A DNA stretch of 64,000 nucleotides from Ilumatobacter coccineus YM16-304 (GTDB lineage: Bacteria > Actinomycetota > Acidimicrobiia > Acidimicrobiales > Ilumatobacteraceae): assembly GCF_000348785.1 (NCBI RefSeq), contig NC_020520.1, positions 4,650,001 through 4,714,000 of the forward strand. The letters are read 5' to 3'. Shown here piece by piece: positions 27,687-36,144 of this stretch. The position numbers and the translations under genes were made by a program. Position 1 is the stretch's first letter. Each line of letters begins with the position of its first letter. The notes under the pieces were generated by a model. The model was given only the letters and a program-made list of their open reading frames with translations. It was not told the DNA's origin and ran no database searches.

Positions 27687-28763
27687 ATGACCGCGCTGGT
27701 GGAATCGTCCCTGGATCCCGCGCCGTCGACTCCGGTCGACGGCGTCGGGGCCCGGAAGGTGTGGTCGTTGACGCGCCGCATGACCGGTGTGGCGATCTTG
27801 ACCGCGTGCGCCCTGTTCGGGGTGCTGCTCTCGCTCGCCGTCGGCGCCAAGTCGATCCCGTGGGGCACGGTCGTCGACGCCGTCTTCTCGTACGACGTCT
27901 CGATCACCGATCACCTGATCGTGCGCGAACTGCGCTTGCCGCGCACCGTGCTCGGCATCCTGGTCGGCGGAGCCCTCGGCATGGCCGGCGCCCTGATGCA
28001 GGGCGTCACCCGCAACCCGCTGGCCGACCCCGGCCTGCTCGGCGTCAACGCAGGCGCCGCGTTCGCCGTCGTGCTCGCGATCTGGTTGTTCGGCATCACG
28101 ACCGTGTCGGGGCTGGTGTGGTTCGCCTTCGTCGGCGCCGGCGTGACGTCGGTGGTGGTGTACGTGCTCGGCACGGCTGGTCGCGGCGGAGCCACCCCCG
28201 TGCGCCTCGCGCTCGCCGGCGCGGCCTTGGCGGCGCTGCTCTTCGCGCTGACCCGAGCGGTCACCCTGCTCGACCGAGCAACCCTCGACCAGTTCCGCTT
28301 CTGGGCGGTCGGGTCGCTGGCCGGACGCGGGACCGACGTGGCCGGGCAGGTCGCACCGTTCATGATCGTCGGCGCCGTGCTGGCCATCGGCGCAGCCCGA
28401 CAACTCAACGCACTGGCACTCGGCGAGGAAGCGGCCCGCGCGCTCGGCACCAAGGTGCAGACCACCCGTCTCGTCAGCGTGCTCGGCATCACCCTGCTGT
28501 GCGGCAGTGCGGTCGCCGCCGCCGGGCCGATCGGATTCGTCGGCCTCGTCGTCCCGCACGCGGTCAGAGCGTGGTTCGGCCCCGACCAGCGGTGGCTCAT
28601 CCCGATGTCGGCACTCGCCGGTGCGGCCCTGCTCCTGTTCTGCGACACGATCGGCCGCGTCGTCGCCCGCCCGGGCGAGGTGCAGGTCGGCATCATGACC
28701 GCCGCCATCGGCGGCCCCGCCTTCGTCCTGCTCGTCCGTCGAACCCGAATGGCTCAACTGTGA
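27687..28763 (+). CDS. FecCD-family iron-siderophore ABC permease
   Basis: A 358-residue polytopic membrane protein. Family motifs are RLPRTVLGILVGGALGMAGALMQGVTRNPLADPGLLGVNAGAA near residues 85-127 (landmarks only) and AAGPIGFVGLVVPHAVR near 280, the ATPase-coupling loop. About ten membrane segments are expected after a cytoplasmic N-terminus of 30 residues. ATG 27687 follows iron box B by 14 nt. GTGA overlap with a second, different FecCD gene indicates a FepD/FepG-type heterodimer. Confidence 0.94.
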   Translation: MTALVESSLDPAPSTPVDGVGARKVWSLTRRMTGVAILTACALFGVLLSLAVGAKSIPWGTVVDAVFSYDVSITDHLIVRELRLPRTVLGILVGGALGMAGALMQGVTRNPLADPGLLGVNAGAAFAVVLAIWLFGITTVSGLVWFAFVGAGVTSVVVYVLGTAGRGGATPVRLALAGAALAALLFALTRAVTLLDRATLDQFRFWAVGSLAGRGTDVAGQVAPFMIVGAVLAIGAARQLNALALGEEAARALGTKVQTTRLVSVLGITLLCGSAVAAAGPIGFVGLVVPHAVRAWFGPDQRWLIPMSALAGAALLLFCDTIGRVVARPGEVQVGIMTAAIGGPAFVLLVRRTRMAQL

Positions 28764-29872
28764 CCGACATCCTGCACCGCCCGCCGGTCGACACCGCCGA
28801 GCGAGTGATCGTCGACGCGCCTCCGCCTGCACCGGTTCCGATCAGCGGACGTGTCATCCGCACCCGCTCGTTCTCGGTGCGCCTCGACCCGCGAGCGATC
28901 ACCGTGTGCAGCGCGCTCGCCGTCCTCCTCGTGGCGGTCGGACTCTGGTCGATCAGCGTGGGCGACTTCCCGATCCCGATCTCCGACGTGATCGCCACGC
29001 TCATGGGCAACCCGACCGACGACTCGGAGTTCATCGTCGGCACGCTGCGTCTCCCCCGCGTCCTCGTCGGCGCCGGCGTCGGCGCAGCGTTCGGCATGTC
29101 TGGCGCCATCTTCCAGTCACTCGTCCGCAACCCGCTCGGGTCTCCCGACATCATCGGGTTCACCGGCGGCTCCGCGCTCGGCGCGGTCGTGATGATCGTC
29201 TACGTCGACGCGAGCGCGTTCCAGGTCTCGCTCGGCGCGGTCGTCGGTGGACTCATCGCCGCCGTCGCCGTCTACTTCCTGGCGTGGAAACGCGGCGTGC
29301 AGGCCTACCGGTTGGTGCTCGTCGGCATCGGTGCAGGCTTCGCCATCAACGCCGCCATCGACTACATGGTCACGCGCGCCGACATCAACGACGTGCAGCG
29401 CGCTGCGGTCTGGCTCACCGGTTCACTCAACGGCCGCAGCTGGGCCGAGGTGCGCATCGTGGTGGTCGCCCTCGCGATTCTCGGGCCGCTCGCCGTGCTG
29501 ATGCAGCGCAACCTCGACCGCCTCGACCTCGGCGACGACACCGCAGCCGGCCTCGGTGTCGACGTCGGCCGAGCGAAACTGATGCTCGTCCTGGTCGGCG
29601 TCGGCCTCGCCGCGCTGGGCGTGGCCGCCGCCGGTCCCGTCGCCTTCGTGGCGTTCGTGTCGGCGCCGATCGCTCGACGCCTCGTCGACTCTCCGCGTGC
29701 ATGCATCGTTCCGGCCGCGTTCGTCGGCGCCCTCGTCACCGTCGTCGCCGACCTGGCCGCACGACGACTCCTCGCCCCGATCGAGTTGCCGGTCGGCATC
29801 ATGACCGCGCTGATCGGTGCCCCGTACCTGCTGTGGCTGCTCACCCGCCAAGCCCGAACCGGAGCACTCTGA
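28760..29872 (+). CDS. FecCD-family iron-siderophore ABC permease, second subunit
   Basis: A 370-residue permease of the FepG type. It shows RLPRVLVGAGVGAAFGMSGAIFQSLVRNPLGSPDIIG (landmark near 95-130) and the coupling segment AAGPVAFVAFVSAPIARRL. A 45-residue Pro/Val-rich cytoplasmic extension precedes the first helix. GTG 28760 overlaps the stop of the first permease, and its own stop overlaps the ATPase start (TGATG). The GTRxDI-like segment MVTRADINDVQRAAVWLTGSLNGRSW is typical of siderophore, rather than heme, permeases. Confidence 0.93.
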   Translation: MTDILHRPPVDTAERVIVDAPPPAPVPISGRVIRTRSFSVRLDPRAITVCSALAVLLVAVGLWSISVGDFPIPISDVIATLMGNPTDDSEFIVGTLRLPRVLVGAGVGAAFGMSGAIFQSLVRNPLGSPDIIGFTGGSALGAVVMIVYVDASAFQVSLGAVVGGLIAAVAVYFLAWKRGVQAYRLVLVGIGAGFAINAAIDYMVTRADINDVQRAAVWLTGSLNGRSWAEVRIVVVALAILGPLAVLMQRNLDRLDLGDDTAAGLGVDVGRAKLMLVLVGVGLAALGVAAAGPVAFVAFVSAPIARRLVDSPRACIVPAAFVGALVTVVADLAARRLLAPIELPVGIMTALIGAPYLLWLLTRQARTGAL

Positions 29873-30717
29873 TGACCGACCCGACCCCGGCACGACTCAG
29901 CGCCAACGGCGTCTCGCTGTCGTACGACGACCACCTCGTCGTCGATCGCCTCGACCTCGACATCCCCGACGGCAAGGTCACCACGATCATCGGCCCCAAC
30001 GCCTGCGGCAAGTCGACGCTGCTGCGAGCGCTCGCCCGCCTGCTCAAGCCATCGACCGGCCAGGTCGTGCTCGACGGCGAACTGATCCACAAGCTCCCGA
30101 CCAAGGAGGTGGCCCGCCGCCTCGGACTGCTGCCGCAGACCCCGATCGCTCCGGAGGGCATCACGGTCGTCGACCTCGTCGCGCGTGGCCGGACCCCGCA
30201 CCAGCGGTTGTTCCACCAGTGGTCGCAGGCCGACGAAGCAGCGGTTCGTACTGCGCTCGACGCCACCTCGACCGCCGACCTCGCCGACCGGTCGATCGAC
30301 GAACTGTCGGGCGGCCAGCGTCAGCGCGTGTGGATCGCCATGGCGCTCGCGCAGGAGACCGAGTTGCTCCTCCTCGACGAGCCGACGACGTTCCTCGACA
30401 TCGCACACCAGATCGACGTGCTCGACCTCGTCGAGAAGCTGAACACCGAACGCGGACGAACCGTCGTCGTCGTGCTCCACGACCTCAACCTCGCGTGCCG
30501 CTACGCCGACCACATCGTCGCCATGCGCGACGGCGCCATCGTCGCGGCAGGTCGCCCGGCCGACGTGATCAACGCCGACACCGTGCGCGCCGTGTTCGGG
30601 CTCGAGTCGGTCGTGATCGACGACCCGATCAGTGGCACACCACTCGTCGTGCCGATCAGCTCCAACTCCACGAAGGCCAACCGATCACCAGCGTTGTCAG
30701 ATGGTTCATCGCTCTGA
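29872..30717 (+). CDS. Iron-siderophore ABC transporter ATP-binding protein, FepC/FecE type
   Basis: A 281-residue ATPase. Walker A is GPNACGKST (Ala in place of the usual Gly, still fitting GxxxxGKS/T), with signature LSGGQRQRVWIAMAL, Walker B LLLLDEPTTFLDI and switch histidine VVLHDLNLACRYADH, the last typical of FecE proteins. It completes the two-permease transporter. The last 25 residues are a Ser/Asn-rich tail. A 70-bp gap separates it from the PhnD-like gene. Confidence 0.95.
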   Translation: MTDPTPARLSANGVSLSYDDHLVVDRLDLDIPDGKVTTIIGPNACGKSTLLRALARLLKPSTGQVVLDGELIHKLPTKEVARRLGLLPQTPIAPEGITVVDLVARGRTPHQRLFHQWSQADEAAVRTALDATSTADLADRSIDELSGGQRQRVWIAMALAQETELLLLDEPTTFLDIAHQIDVLDLVEKLNTERGRTVVVVLHDLNLACRYADHIVAMRDGAIVAAGRPADVINADTVRAVFGLESVVIDDPISGTPLVVPISSNSTKANRSPALSDGSSL

Positions 30718-30787
30718 GTTGGGCACGGCGGGTCGGCCCGGCCACACTCACCGACATGACATACACACCCAGCACGAGGCGCGCACA

Positions 30788-31795
30788 ATGAGCGCCTTCA
30801 CTCGGCCCGCCAGTTGGCGGGCACTCATCCCACTGACCGTTCTGGCGGTCACCGCCGCAGCGTGTGGCAGTGACAGCAACTCGACGAGCAGTCCGGCCGA
30901 CACGGCTGGTGCCGATGCACCCGCCGAAGCTCCCGCCGAGACTCCCACTGAGACGCCCACTGAAGCGGCCACCCTCCGGATCGGGGCCATCCCCGACCAG
31001 GAGCCCGAGCGGCTCCAGCGCACCTACGGCCTGATCGCCGACTTCCTCGAAGCCGAACTCGCCGATGTCTCCCCTGGTATCGACGTCGAGTACGTGCCGG
31101 TCACCGAGTACGAAGGAGCGGTCACCGGCTTCGCGATCGGCGACCTCGACCTCGTCTGGTTCGGTGGACTCACCGGCGTCCAGGCCCGTCTCGAAGTCGA
31201 AGGCGCCCAGGCGATCGCTCAGCGCGACATCGACGAAGCCTTCACCTCGGTGTTCGTCGCCTCACCCGATTCGGGGATCGAACCGATCGCCGACGTCGCC
31301 GGACTCTCCGTCCTCGCCGACCGGTCGTTCACGTTCGGTTCCGAGACGTCGACCTCCGGCCGTCTGATGCCGCAGTCGTTCCTCAGCGAAGCCGGCGTCA
31401 CCCTCGACGACTTCCGCGGCCAGCCGGGCTTCTCCGGATCGCACGACGCGACGATCGAAGTCGTCGCTGCCGGAACCTTCGAGGCCGGAGCGCTCAACTC
31501 CCAGGTGTGGGACGATCGCGTCGCCGAAGGCGTCGTCGACGCCGACAAGGTCGTCGAGGTCTTCCGCACCCCGCCGTACTTCGATTACCACTGGGTCGGG
31601 CAACCCGATCTCGACGAGCGCTTCGGCGACGGCTTCTCGGCCGATCTCCTCGCGGCGTTCGAGTCGCTCGACGCGTCCGATCCGGCAGACGCCGAGATCC
31701 TCGACCTGTTCGGAGCGGGCGCGTTCATCGCGACCGAGAACTCGAACTACGACGCCATCGAAGCGGTCGGGCGCGATGCCGGCCTCATCCGCTGA
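30788..31795 (+). CDS. PhnD-family substrate-binding lipoprotein
   Basis: A 335-residue oxyanion-type binding protein with lipobox VTAAAC and a Pro/Glu/Thr linker. The core begins LRIGAIPDQEPERLQRTYGLIADFLE and contains FTFGSETSTSGRLMP and GFSGSHDATIEVVAAGTFEAGALN, the motifs of the phosphonate/phosphite and related 'putative selenate' binding proteins. GAGG lies 8 nt before the ATG. Its 3' end overlaps the ATPase by 20 bp. It is embedded in the iron island with no phosphonate-degrading gene nearby, so the ligand is uncertain. Confidence 0.88.
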   Translation: MSAFTRPASWRALIPLTVLAVTAAACGSDSNSTSSPADTAGADAPAEAPAETPTETPTEAATLRIGAIPDQEPERLQRTYGLIADFLEAELADVSPGIDVEYVPVTEYEGAVTGFAIGDLDLVWFGGLTGVQARLEVEGAQAIAQRDIDEAFTSVFVASPDSGIEPIADVAGLSVLADRSFTFGSETSTSGRLMPQSFLSEAGVTLDDFRGQPGFSGSHDATIEVVAAGTFEAGALNSQVWDDRVAEGVVDADKVVEVFRTPPYFDYHWVGQPDLDERFGDGFSADLLAAFESLDASDPADAEILDLFGAGAFIATENSNYDAIEAVGRDAGLIR

Positions 31796-32558
31796 CCAAG
31801 CGGCACTTCGGCTCACCGCTGTCACCGTCGACTACGTGGTCGGCTCGAACACCGCTGGTGTTCGAGCCCTCCACGAGGTCGACCTGACGATCGCGCCAGG
31901 AGAACGCGTGGCGCTGCTCGGCGAGAGCGGCGCCGGCAAGTCGACCCTGCTCGACGTCGTCGCCGGACTCACGGTGCCGACGTCGGGTTCGGTCGAGGTC
32001 CTCGGCGCGGCGATCGACGAACTCCGTGGACGAGCACTGCGCAGGCACCGAGCCGACATCGGCGTGGTGCGTCAGCAGCACGGCCTGCCCGAGTCGCTGC
32101 GCGTGGTGCACAACGTCAACGCCGGGCGGCTCGGCACCTGGTCGACGTGGCGGGCCTTGACGTCGCTGGTTCGACCGCGTGGCCGTGCGGAGGTCGATTC
32201 GGCCCTCGCCGCGGTCGGGCTCGCCGGGCTCGCCGACCGCCTCACCGGCGACCTGTCGGGAGGTCAACAGCAGCGCGTCGCCGTCGCACGCGCGCTCATC
32301 GAGCAGCGTCGGCTCCTGCTGGCCGACGAGCCGGTGTCGGCCGTCGACCCGAAGCTCAGCGACGACGTCCTGCGCCTGCTCCGCGCTGCCGACGGCGACC
32401 CGGCGGTGCTCGTGAGTTTGCACGACCCGGGCCTCGCACGGCGCCACGTCGATCGCATCGTCGGCCTGCGCGACGGGATCGTCCACTTCGACCTGCCCGT
32501 CGACGAGGTGTCGGATCGTCGGATCGACGACCTGTACCGAATCACACCATCCGGCTGA
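31776..32558 (+). CDS. PhnC-like ABC transporter ATP-binding protein
   Basis: A 260-residue ATPase: Walker A GESGAGKST, Q-loop VRQQHGLPESLRVVHNVNAGRLG, signature LSGGQQQRVAVARALI, Walker B LLLADEPVSAVD and switch His in VSLHDPGL. The Q-loop with HNVNAGRLG is the form found in PhnC. It overlaps both neighbours, so binding protein, ATPase and permease are made together. Confidence 0.92.
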   Translation: MPASSADQAALRLTAVTVDYVVGSNTAGVRALHEVDLTIAPGERVALLGESGAGKSTLLDVVAGLTVPTSGSVEVLGAAIDELRGRALRRHRADIGVVRQQHGLPESLRVVHNVNAGRLGTWSTWRALTSLVRPRGRAEVDSALAAVGLAGLADRLTGDLSGGQQQRVAVARALIEQRRLLLADEPVSAVDPKLSDDVLRLLRAADGDPAVLVSLHDPGLARRHVDRIVGLRDGIVHFDLPVDEVSDRRIDDLYRITPSG

Positions 32559-34129
32559 TGAACAGCCTGCTGAGGCCTCGGCGCGTTCGCGTGCTCGTCG
32601 TCGCGCTGGTCGTCATCGTCTGGTCGGCGTCTCGCGCCGGCTGGTCGACGGTGGTCAACGCCGGCGGGTGGTCGAGTTTCTCTCGATTCTGGACGACGGC
32701 GGTCGACCCCGAACTGGCCGGCGAGTTCCTGCGGCTCACGTGGGACGCGGCGCTCCAGACGCTTGCGTTCGCCGTGCTGGGCTCGACGGTCGCCTTGTTG
32801 TTCGGCGCATTCGGGTCGCTCCTGATGAGCCGACGGGTCATCGGTTCACGCGTCGCTCATCGTGTGGCCGCGTCGTGCGCGGCGCTGCCGAGAGCGGTCC
32901 ACGAGATCCTGGTCGCACTGCTCCTCGTGCAGATCCTCGGCTTCGATCCGCTCGTGGCGGTGCTGGCCATCGGCATTCCCTTCGGAGCCGTCACCGCCAA
33001 GGTCTATGCCGACGCCATCGACGATGCCGACAGCGCCGGGTTCGACGCCCTCCGCGCGACCGGCGCGAACCGCGTCGGCGCCGTGCTGTACGGCATCGGG
33101 CCGCTCGTACGCGCCGAGTTCGTCGCCTACGGCTTCTACCGGTTCGAGTGCGCGATCCGCTCGGCCGCCGTGCTCGGCATCGTGGGCGTGGGCGGCCTCG
33201 GTTTCCAGCTCGACCTCAGCTTCGAGAGCCTGCGCTACCGCGAGATCTGGACGCTCATCTTCGCGCTCATGCTGCTCAGCGGCGGGGCCGACGCCGTGTC
33301 GTCGTCGGTGCGACGTGTGCGCAGTCGCGTGTCGTTGCGCTGGATCCTCGGCGCCGCCGGAGTCGCCGTGGCCTGGTCGTTCTGGCAGGTGGGCATCGCC
33401 CCGTCGTCGCTCTGGTCGGAGCGCACCCGCCGCCGCGTGCCCGAGTTCGTCGACGATCTCCTGCCACCCCGGCTCGGACCCGGCGGGTGGAGTGGCTTGT
33501 GGTCGGCGACCCTCGACACGGTGGCGCTCTCGGCGCTGTCGCTCCTGGTCGCCGTGGTGGTCGGGCTGCTCGGCGCCGCCGCGATCCGTCGTCCGTCACC
33601 GTGGATGTCGAGGATGCGGCAGCGCACCTGGCCCGACCGGCTCGCCCGGTCGGCCAGCCGCATCGTCGTGTTGCTGTTCCGCGCGGTTCCGGCCCCGATC
33701 TGGGCGTTCCTGTTCGTGTTGATCCTGTACCCCGGGCTCTGGCCCGGAGCGGTCGCCCTCGGCATCTACAACGCCGGTGTGCTCGGCCGACTCTTCGCCG
33801 AGGCGATCGAGACGCAACCCGAGCAGGCCGAGCGCGGCGTCGTGCTCGCCGGAGCGACCGGGCCGACCCGATGGGCCTACGGCGTGCTGCCGCAGGCCCA
33901 TCTGCGACTGGTGTCGTTGTCGCTGTATCGCGCCGAGGTGATCGTGCGCGAGACCATCGTCATCGGCGTGGTCGGCGCAGGCGGGCTCGGCCAGCTGCTC
34001 CGCGACGATCTGGCGGCCCGCGACTTCCAGGCGGTGACCGGTGTGATCGTCGTGCTGATCGTGCTGGCGATCGCCACCGACCAGCTCGGGGCGGCGCTCC
34101 GTCGCAGCGTCAGCCGACCCCGAACGTGA
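32558..34129 (+). CDS. PhnE-like ABC permease, two permease domains fused in tandem
   Basis: A 523-residue membrane protein that is twice the usual PhnE length. The first half carries the permease core with GFDALRATGANRVGAVLYGI and GIVGVGGLGFQLD; the second half repeats it with QAERGVVLAGATGPTRWAYGVLPQ and GVVGAGGLGQLL. One polypeptide therefore supplies the whole membrane channel that normally needs two PhnE subunits. ATG 32558 overlaps the ATPase stop. The 3' end overlaps the convergent FecB-like gene by 20 bp. Confidence 0.92.
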   Translation: MNSLLRPRRVRVLVVALVVIVWSASRAGWSTVVNAGGWSSFSRFWTTAVDPELAGEFLRLTWDAALQTLAFAVLGSTVALLFGAFGSLLMSRRVIGSRVAHRVAASCAALPRAVHEILVALLLVQILGFDPLVAVLAIGIPFGAVTAKVYADAIDDADSAGFDALRATGANRVGAVLYGIGPLVRAEFVAYGFYRFECAIRSAAVLGIVGVGGLGFQLDLSFESLRYREIWTLIFALMLLSGGADAVSSSVRRVRSRVSLRWILGAAGVAVAWSFWQVGIAPSSLWSERTRRRVPEFVDDLLPPRLGPGGWSGLWSATLDTVALSALSLLVAVVVGLLGAAAIRRPSPWMSRMRQRTWPDRLARSASRIVVLLFRAVPAPIWAFLFVLILYPGLWPGAVALGIYNAGVLGRLFAEAIETQPEQAERGVVLAGATGPTRWAYGVLPQAHLRLVSLSLYRAEVIVRETIVIGVVGAGGLGQLLRDDLAARDFQAVTGVIVVLIVLAIATDQLGAALRRSVSRPRT

Positions 34130-35210
34130 CCGCGAGGTCGTCGAGGATCGCGTGGGCGCCGAACACACCGACGCCGCTCATCCAGAGGTCGTCGACCACC
34201 GGGTGCGCGTTGCCGTTCTGCACTGCGCCGAGCGTCTGCCACAGCGGCCGCGCTTCGAGTTCGGCGAACGCTTCCTCGGCGTCTTCGCGGTCGTACACGG
34301 TGAAGAAGAGGTGATCGGCGTCGGCGAGCTGGAGTTCCTCTTCGCTGATCTGGAGGATGAAGTCCTCGCGGTCCTGCTGGCTCTCGGGCCGGGCGAGGCC
34401 GGCGTCTTCGAGGACGGTGCCGCTGAAGCTCACCGGCTGGTACAGCCGGATCTCGCCGAGGAACCGGACGACGGAGATCGTCGGAGAATCGGCGACCTCG
34501 TTGATGGCTGCACCGATCTCGGCGGCGCGCGCTTCGTAGTCGCCGAGCACCTGTTCGGCGACGTCTTCGCGGCCGGTCGCTTCGGCGACGAGACGCATGT
34601 TGTCCTTCCAGCCGCCGCCGCCCGACTCCGACATGACGGTGGGCGCGATCTGGCTGAGTTCGGCGTAGATCGCCTCGTGGCGCACCATCGACGAGACGAT
34701 CAGGTCGGGTTGCAGCGCGAGGATGGCTTCGAGGTTCGGCGAGAGCAGGTCGCCAACCCATTCAGCCTCGGCGGCGTGGTCGGCGAGCGCGTCGCCGAAG
34801 TAGGCGGGCAGGTCACCGTCGGGGTCCTGATAGGTGGTGTAGCCGACGAGGTCGAGCCCGAGGGCGAGCACCGGGTCGGTGAGCGACCGGTCGAGCGACA
34901 CGACGCGCATCGGCTCCGCCGCGATCTCGGTACTGCCGAGAGCGTGCTCGACGGTGCGCGGGAACACCGCCGGCACCGTCTCGACCGGCGCGTCGGTTGC
35001 GACCGGCGCGTCGGTTGCGACCGGCGCGTCGGTCGTGACCGGCGCCTCGGTTGCGACGGGTGCCTCGGTCACAACGGGCGCCTCGGTTGCGACCGGCTCG
35101 GCTTCCGTGGTGCTGGTGGCCTCGGTGTCGGCCGGGTCGTCGCTTCCGCAACTGGCGATGACCAGGCAGGAGGCAACGGCGAGGGTGGCGATTCGTTTCG
35201 TTCTGTTCAC
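34110..35210 (-). CDS. Iron-siderophore-binding lipoprotein, FecB/FatB-like
   Basis: A 366-residue lipoprotein. The signal peptide ends in LVIASC, followed by a linker of seven near-identical six-residue units (VATEAP/VTTDAP type) encoded by 18-bp tandem repeats. The binding domain (about 90-366) contains MRVVSLDRSLTDPVLALGL and SPNLEAILALQPDLIV, typical of type III siderophore-binding proteins. GTG 35210 is chosen because the signal peptide starts there; an in-frame ATG at 35264 lies upstream of iron box D and would not be transcribed from that promoter. It has no own permease. Confidence 0.88.
   Translation of the reverse strand: MNRTKRIATLAVASCLVIASCGSDDPADTEATSTTEAEPVATEAPVVTEAPVATEAPVTTDAPVATDAPVATDAPVETVPAVFPRTVEHALGSTEIAAEPMRVVSLDRSLTDPVLALGLDLVGYTTYQDPDGDLPAYFGDALADHAAEAEWVGDLLSPNLEAILALQPDLIVSSMVRHEAIYAELSQIAPTVMSESGGGGWKDNMRLVAEATGREDVAEQVLGDYEARAAEIGAAINEVADSPTISVVRFLGEIRLYQPVSFSGTVLEDAGLARPESQQDREDFILQISEEELQLADADHLFFTVYDREDAEEAFAELEARPLWQTLGAVQNGNAHPVVDDLWMSGVGVFGAHAILDDLAVTFGVG
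34981..35100. repeat. 18-bp tandem repeat encoding the lipoprotein linker
   Basis: Six full copies and one partial copy of an 18-bp unit (consensus GCGACCGGCGCGTCGGTT). Each copy encodes six residues of the linker. The first three copies are almost identical, the later ones have drifted, so slippage could change linker length. Confidence 0.85.
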
Positions 35211-35236
35211 CTGATGAGGTTCGCGTAACGGCGATC

Positions 35237-35252
35237 GGTAGGCAAGCCTCAC
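35237..35252. promoter_or_regulatory. Iron box D (DtxR/IdeR-like)
   Basis: GGTAGG-CAAG-CCTCAC, 26 nt upstream of the minus-strand FecB-like gene. Two mismatches from GTTAGG-N4-CCTAAC. Confidence 0.65.
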
Positions 35253-35301
35253 AACAAAGGTCACAAGTCGGGCTTCGAGTGGCCCGAACAGTGGGAAACC
35301 T

Positions 35302-35317
35302 GTTAGGGCGACCTAAC
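35302..35317. promoter_or_regulatory. Iron box C (DtxR/IdeR-like, perfect palindrome)
   Basis: GTTAGG-GCGA-CCTAAC, a perfect 6+6 inverted repeat. Its 3' half is part of the -10 hexamer TAACAT (35314-35319), which lies 6 nt before the ATG of the first siderophore-interacting gene. Confidence 0.8.
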
Positions 35318-35325
35318 ATCTCCCC

Positions 35326-36144
35326 ATGCTCGATGATCTGAACGCCACGCGCGACGTCGCCGAACCCAAACGCGAGCTCCCCCGCACCCAGCTCCGGACG
35401 TTCCTGTCCGAGGTCGCCGCGGTCACCGACATCACGCCGACCCTCCGGCAGATCACCTTTCGCGGCGGGCTCGACGACTTCGAGCCGCTCGACGGCGACC
35501 AGTTCCTCTACGTCCTGCTGCCGCCCAAGGGCCGAACGGAATTGACGTTCGGCACCGACTTCGCGTGGGAGGCGTACGAGCAGATGCCCGAAGCCGAGCG
35601 GCCGACCGGGGCGTACTACACGGTTCGCCACTGGCACGCCGACGTCGGCGAACTCGACATGTGGTTCGTGCTGCACGGCGATGCCGGCGACGCGTCGGCG
35701 TGGGCGAGCCGCGCTGAGCCGGGCCAGCCCGTCGGGCTGTGGGGACCTCGGCGCGTCTTCTACCCACCGACCACCACCGGCTCGTATCTCCTCGTCGTCG
35801 ACGAGACCGGGTTCGGCGCCGTGGCCGCCGTACTCGACCAACTCCTCGCCGCCGACCCCGATGTCGACGTGCGCGTGCTCGCCGAGAGCGACGGGCACGC
35901 CGGCCGGGTCGAGTTCCCCGCCGGGCCGAACGTCACGACCACCTGGGTCGATCGGGCCGGCGCCGCGCCCGGCACCACGATCGGCCTGCTCGACGCCGTC
36001 CAGCGCCTCGAGATCTCGACCGACACCTATGCGTTCGGGGCCGCCGAGTCACGGCGCATCACCGCCATCCGCAATCACCTGCGAGACCACGTCGGCCTCG
36101 CGGCCGAACAGGTCTCGATGACCGGCTATTGGAGAGCAACATGA
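35326..36144 (+). CDS. Siderophore-interacting protein (FAD-dependent ferric reductase, ViuB type)
   Basis: A 272-residue flavoprotein expected to reduce ferric siderophores in the cytoplasm to release iron. The FAD motif is AYYTVRHW (variant of RxYTxR), the middle AEPGQPVGLWGPRRVFYPP and the end SMTGYWR are typical of the family. The leaderless-looking ATG 35326 follows TAACAT within iron box C. Its stop overlaps the next, paralogous gene. FYPP/DETGFGAV replaces the usual GDETALPA, a small deviation in the NAD(P)H-binding part. Confidence 0.9.
   Translation: MLDDLNATRDVAEPKRELPRTQLRTFLSEVAAVTDITPTLRQITFRGGLDDFEPLDGDQFLYVLLPPKGRTELTFGTDFAWEAYEQMPEAERPTGAYYTVRHWHADVGELDMWFVLHGDAGDASAWASRAEPGQPVGLWGPRRVFYPPTTTGSYLLVVDETGFGAVAAVLDQLLAADPDVDVRVLAESDGHAGRVEFPAGPNVTTTWVDRAGAAPGTTIGLLDAVQRLEISTDTYAFGAAESRRITAIRNHLRDHVGLAAEQVSMTGYWRAT

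Noticed and set aside
34981-35100. CRISPR array
   Set aside because: The 18-bp units are directly adjacent without spacers and encode an in-frame protein linker.
35211-35264. Upstream ATG 35264 for the FecB-like lipoprotein
   Set aside because: It lies upstream of iron box D and would add 18 residues before the signal peptide. GTG 35210 fits the signal sequence.
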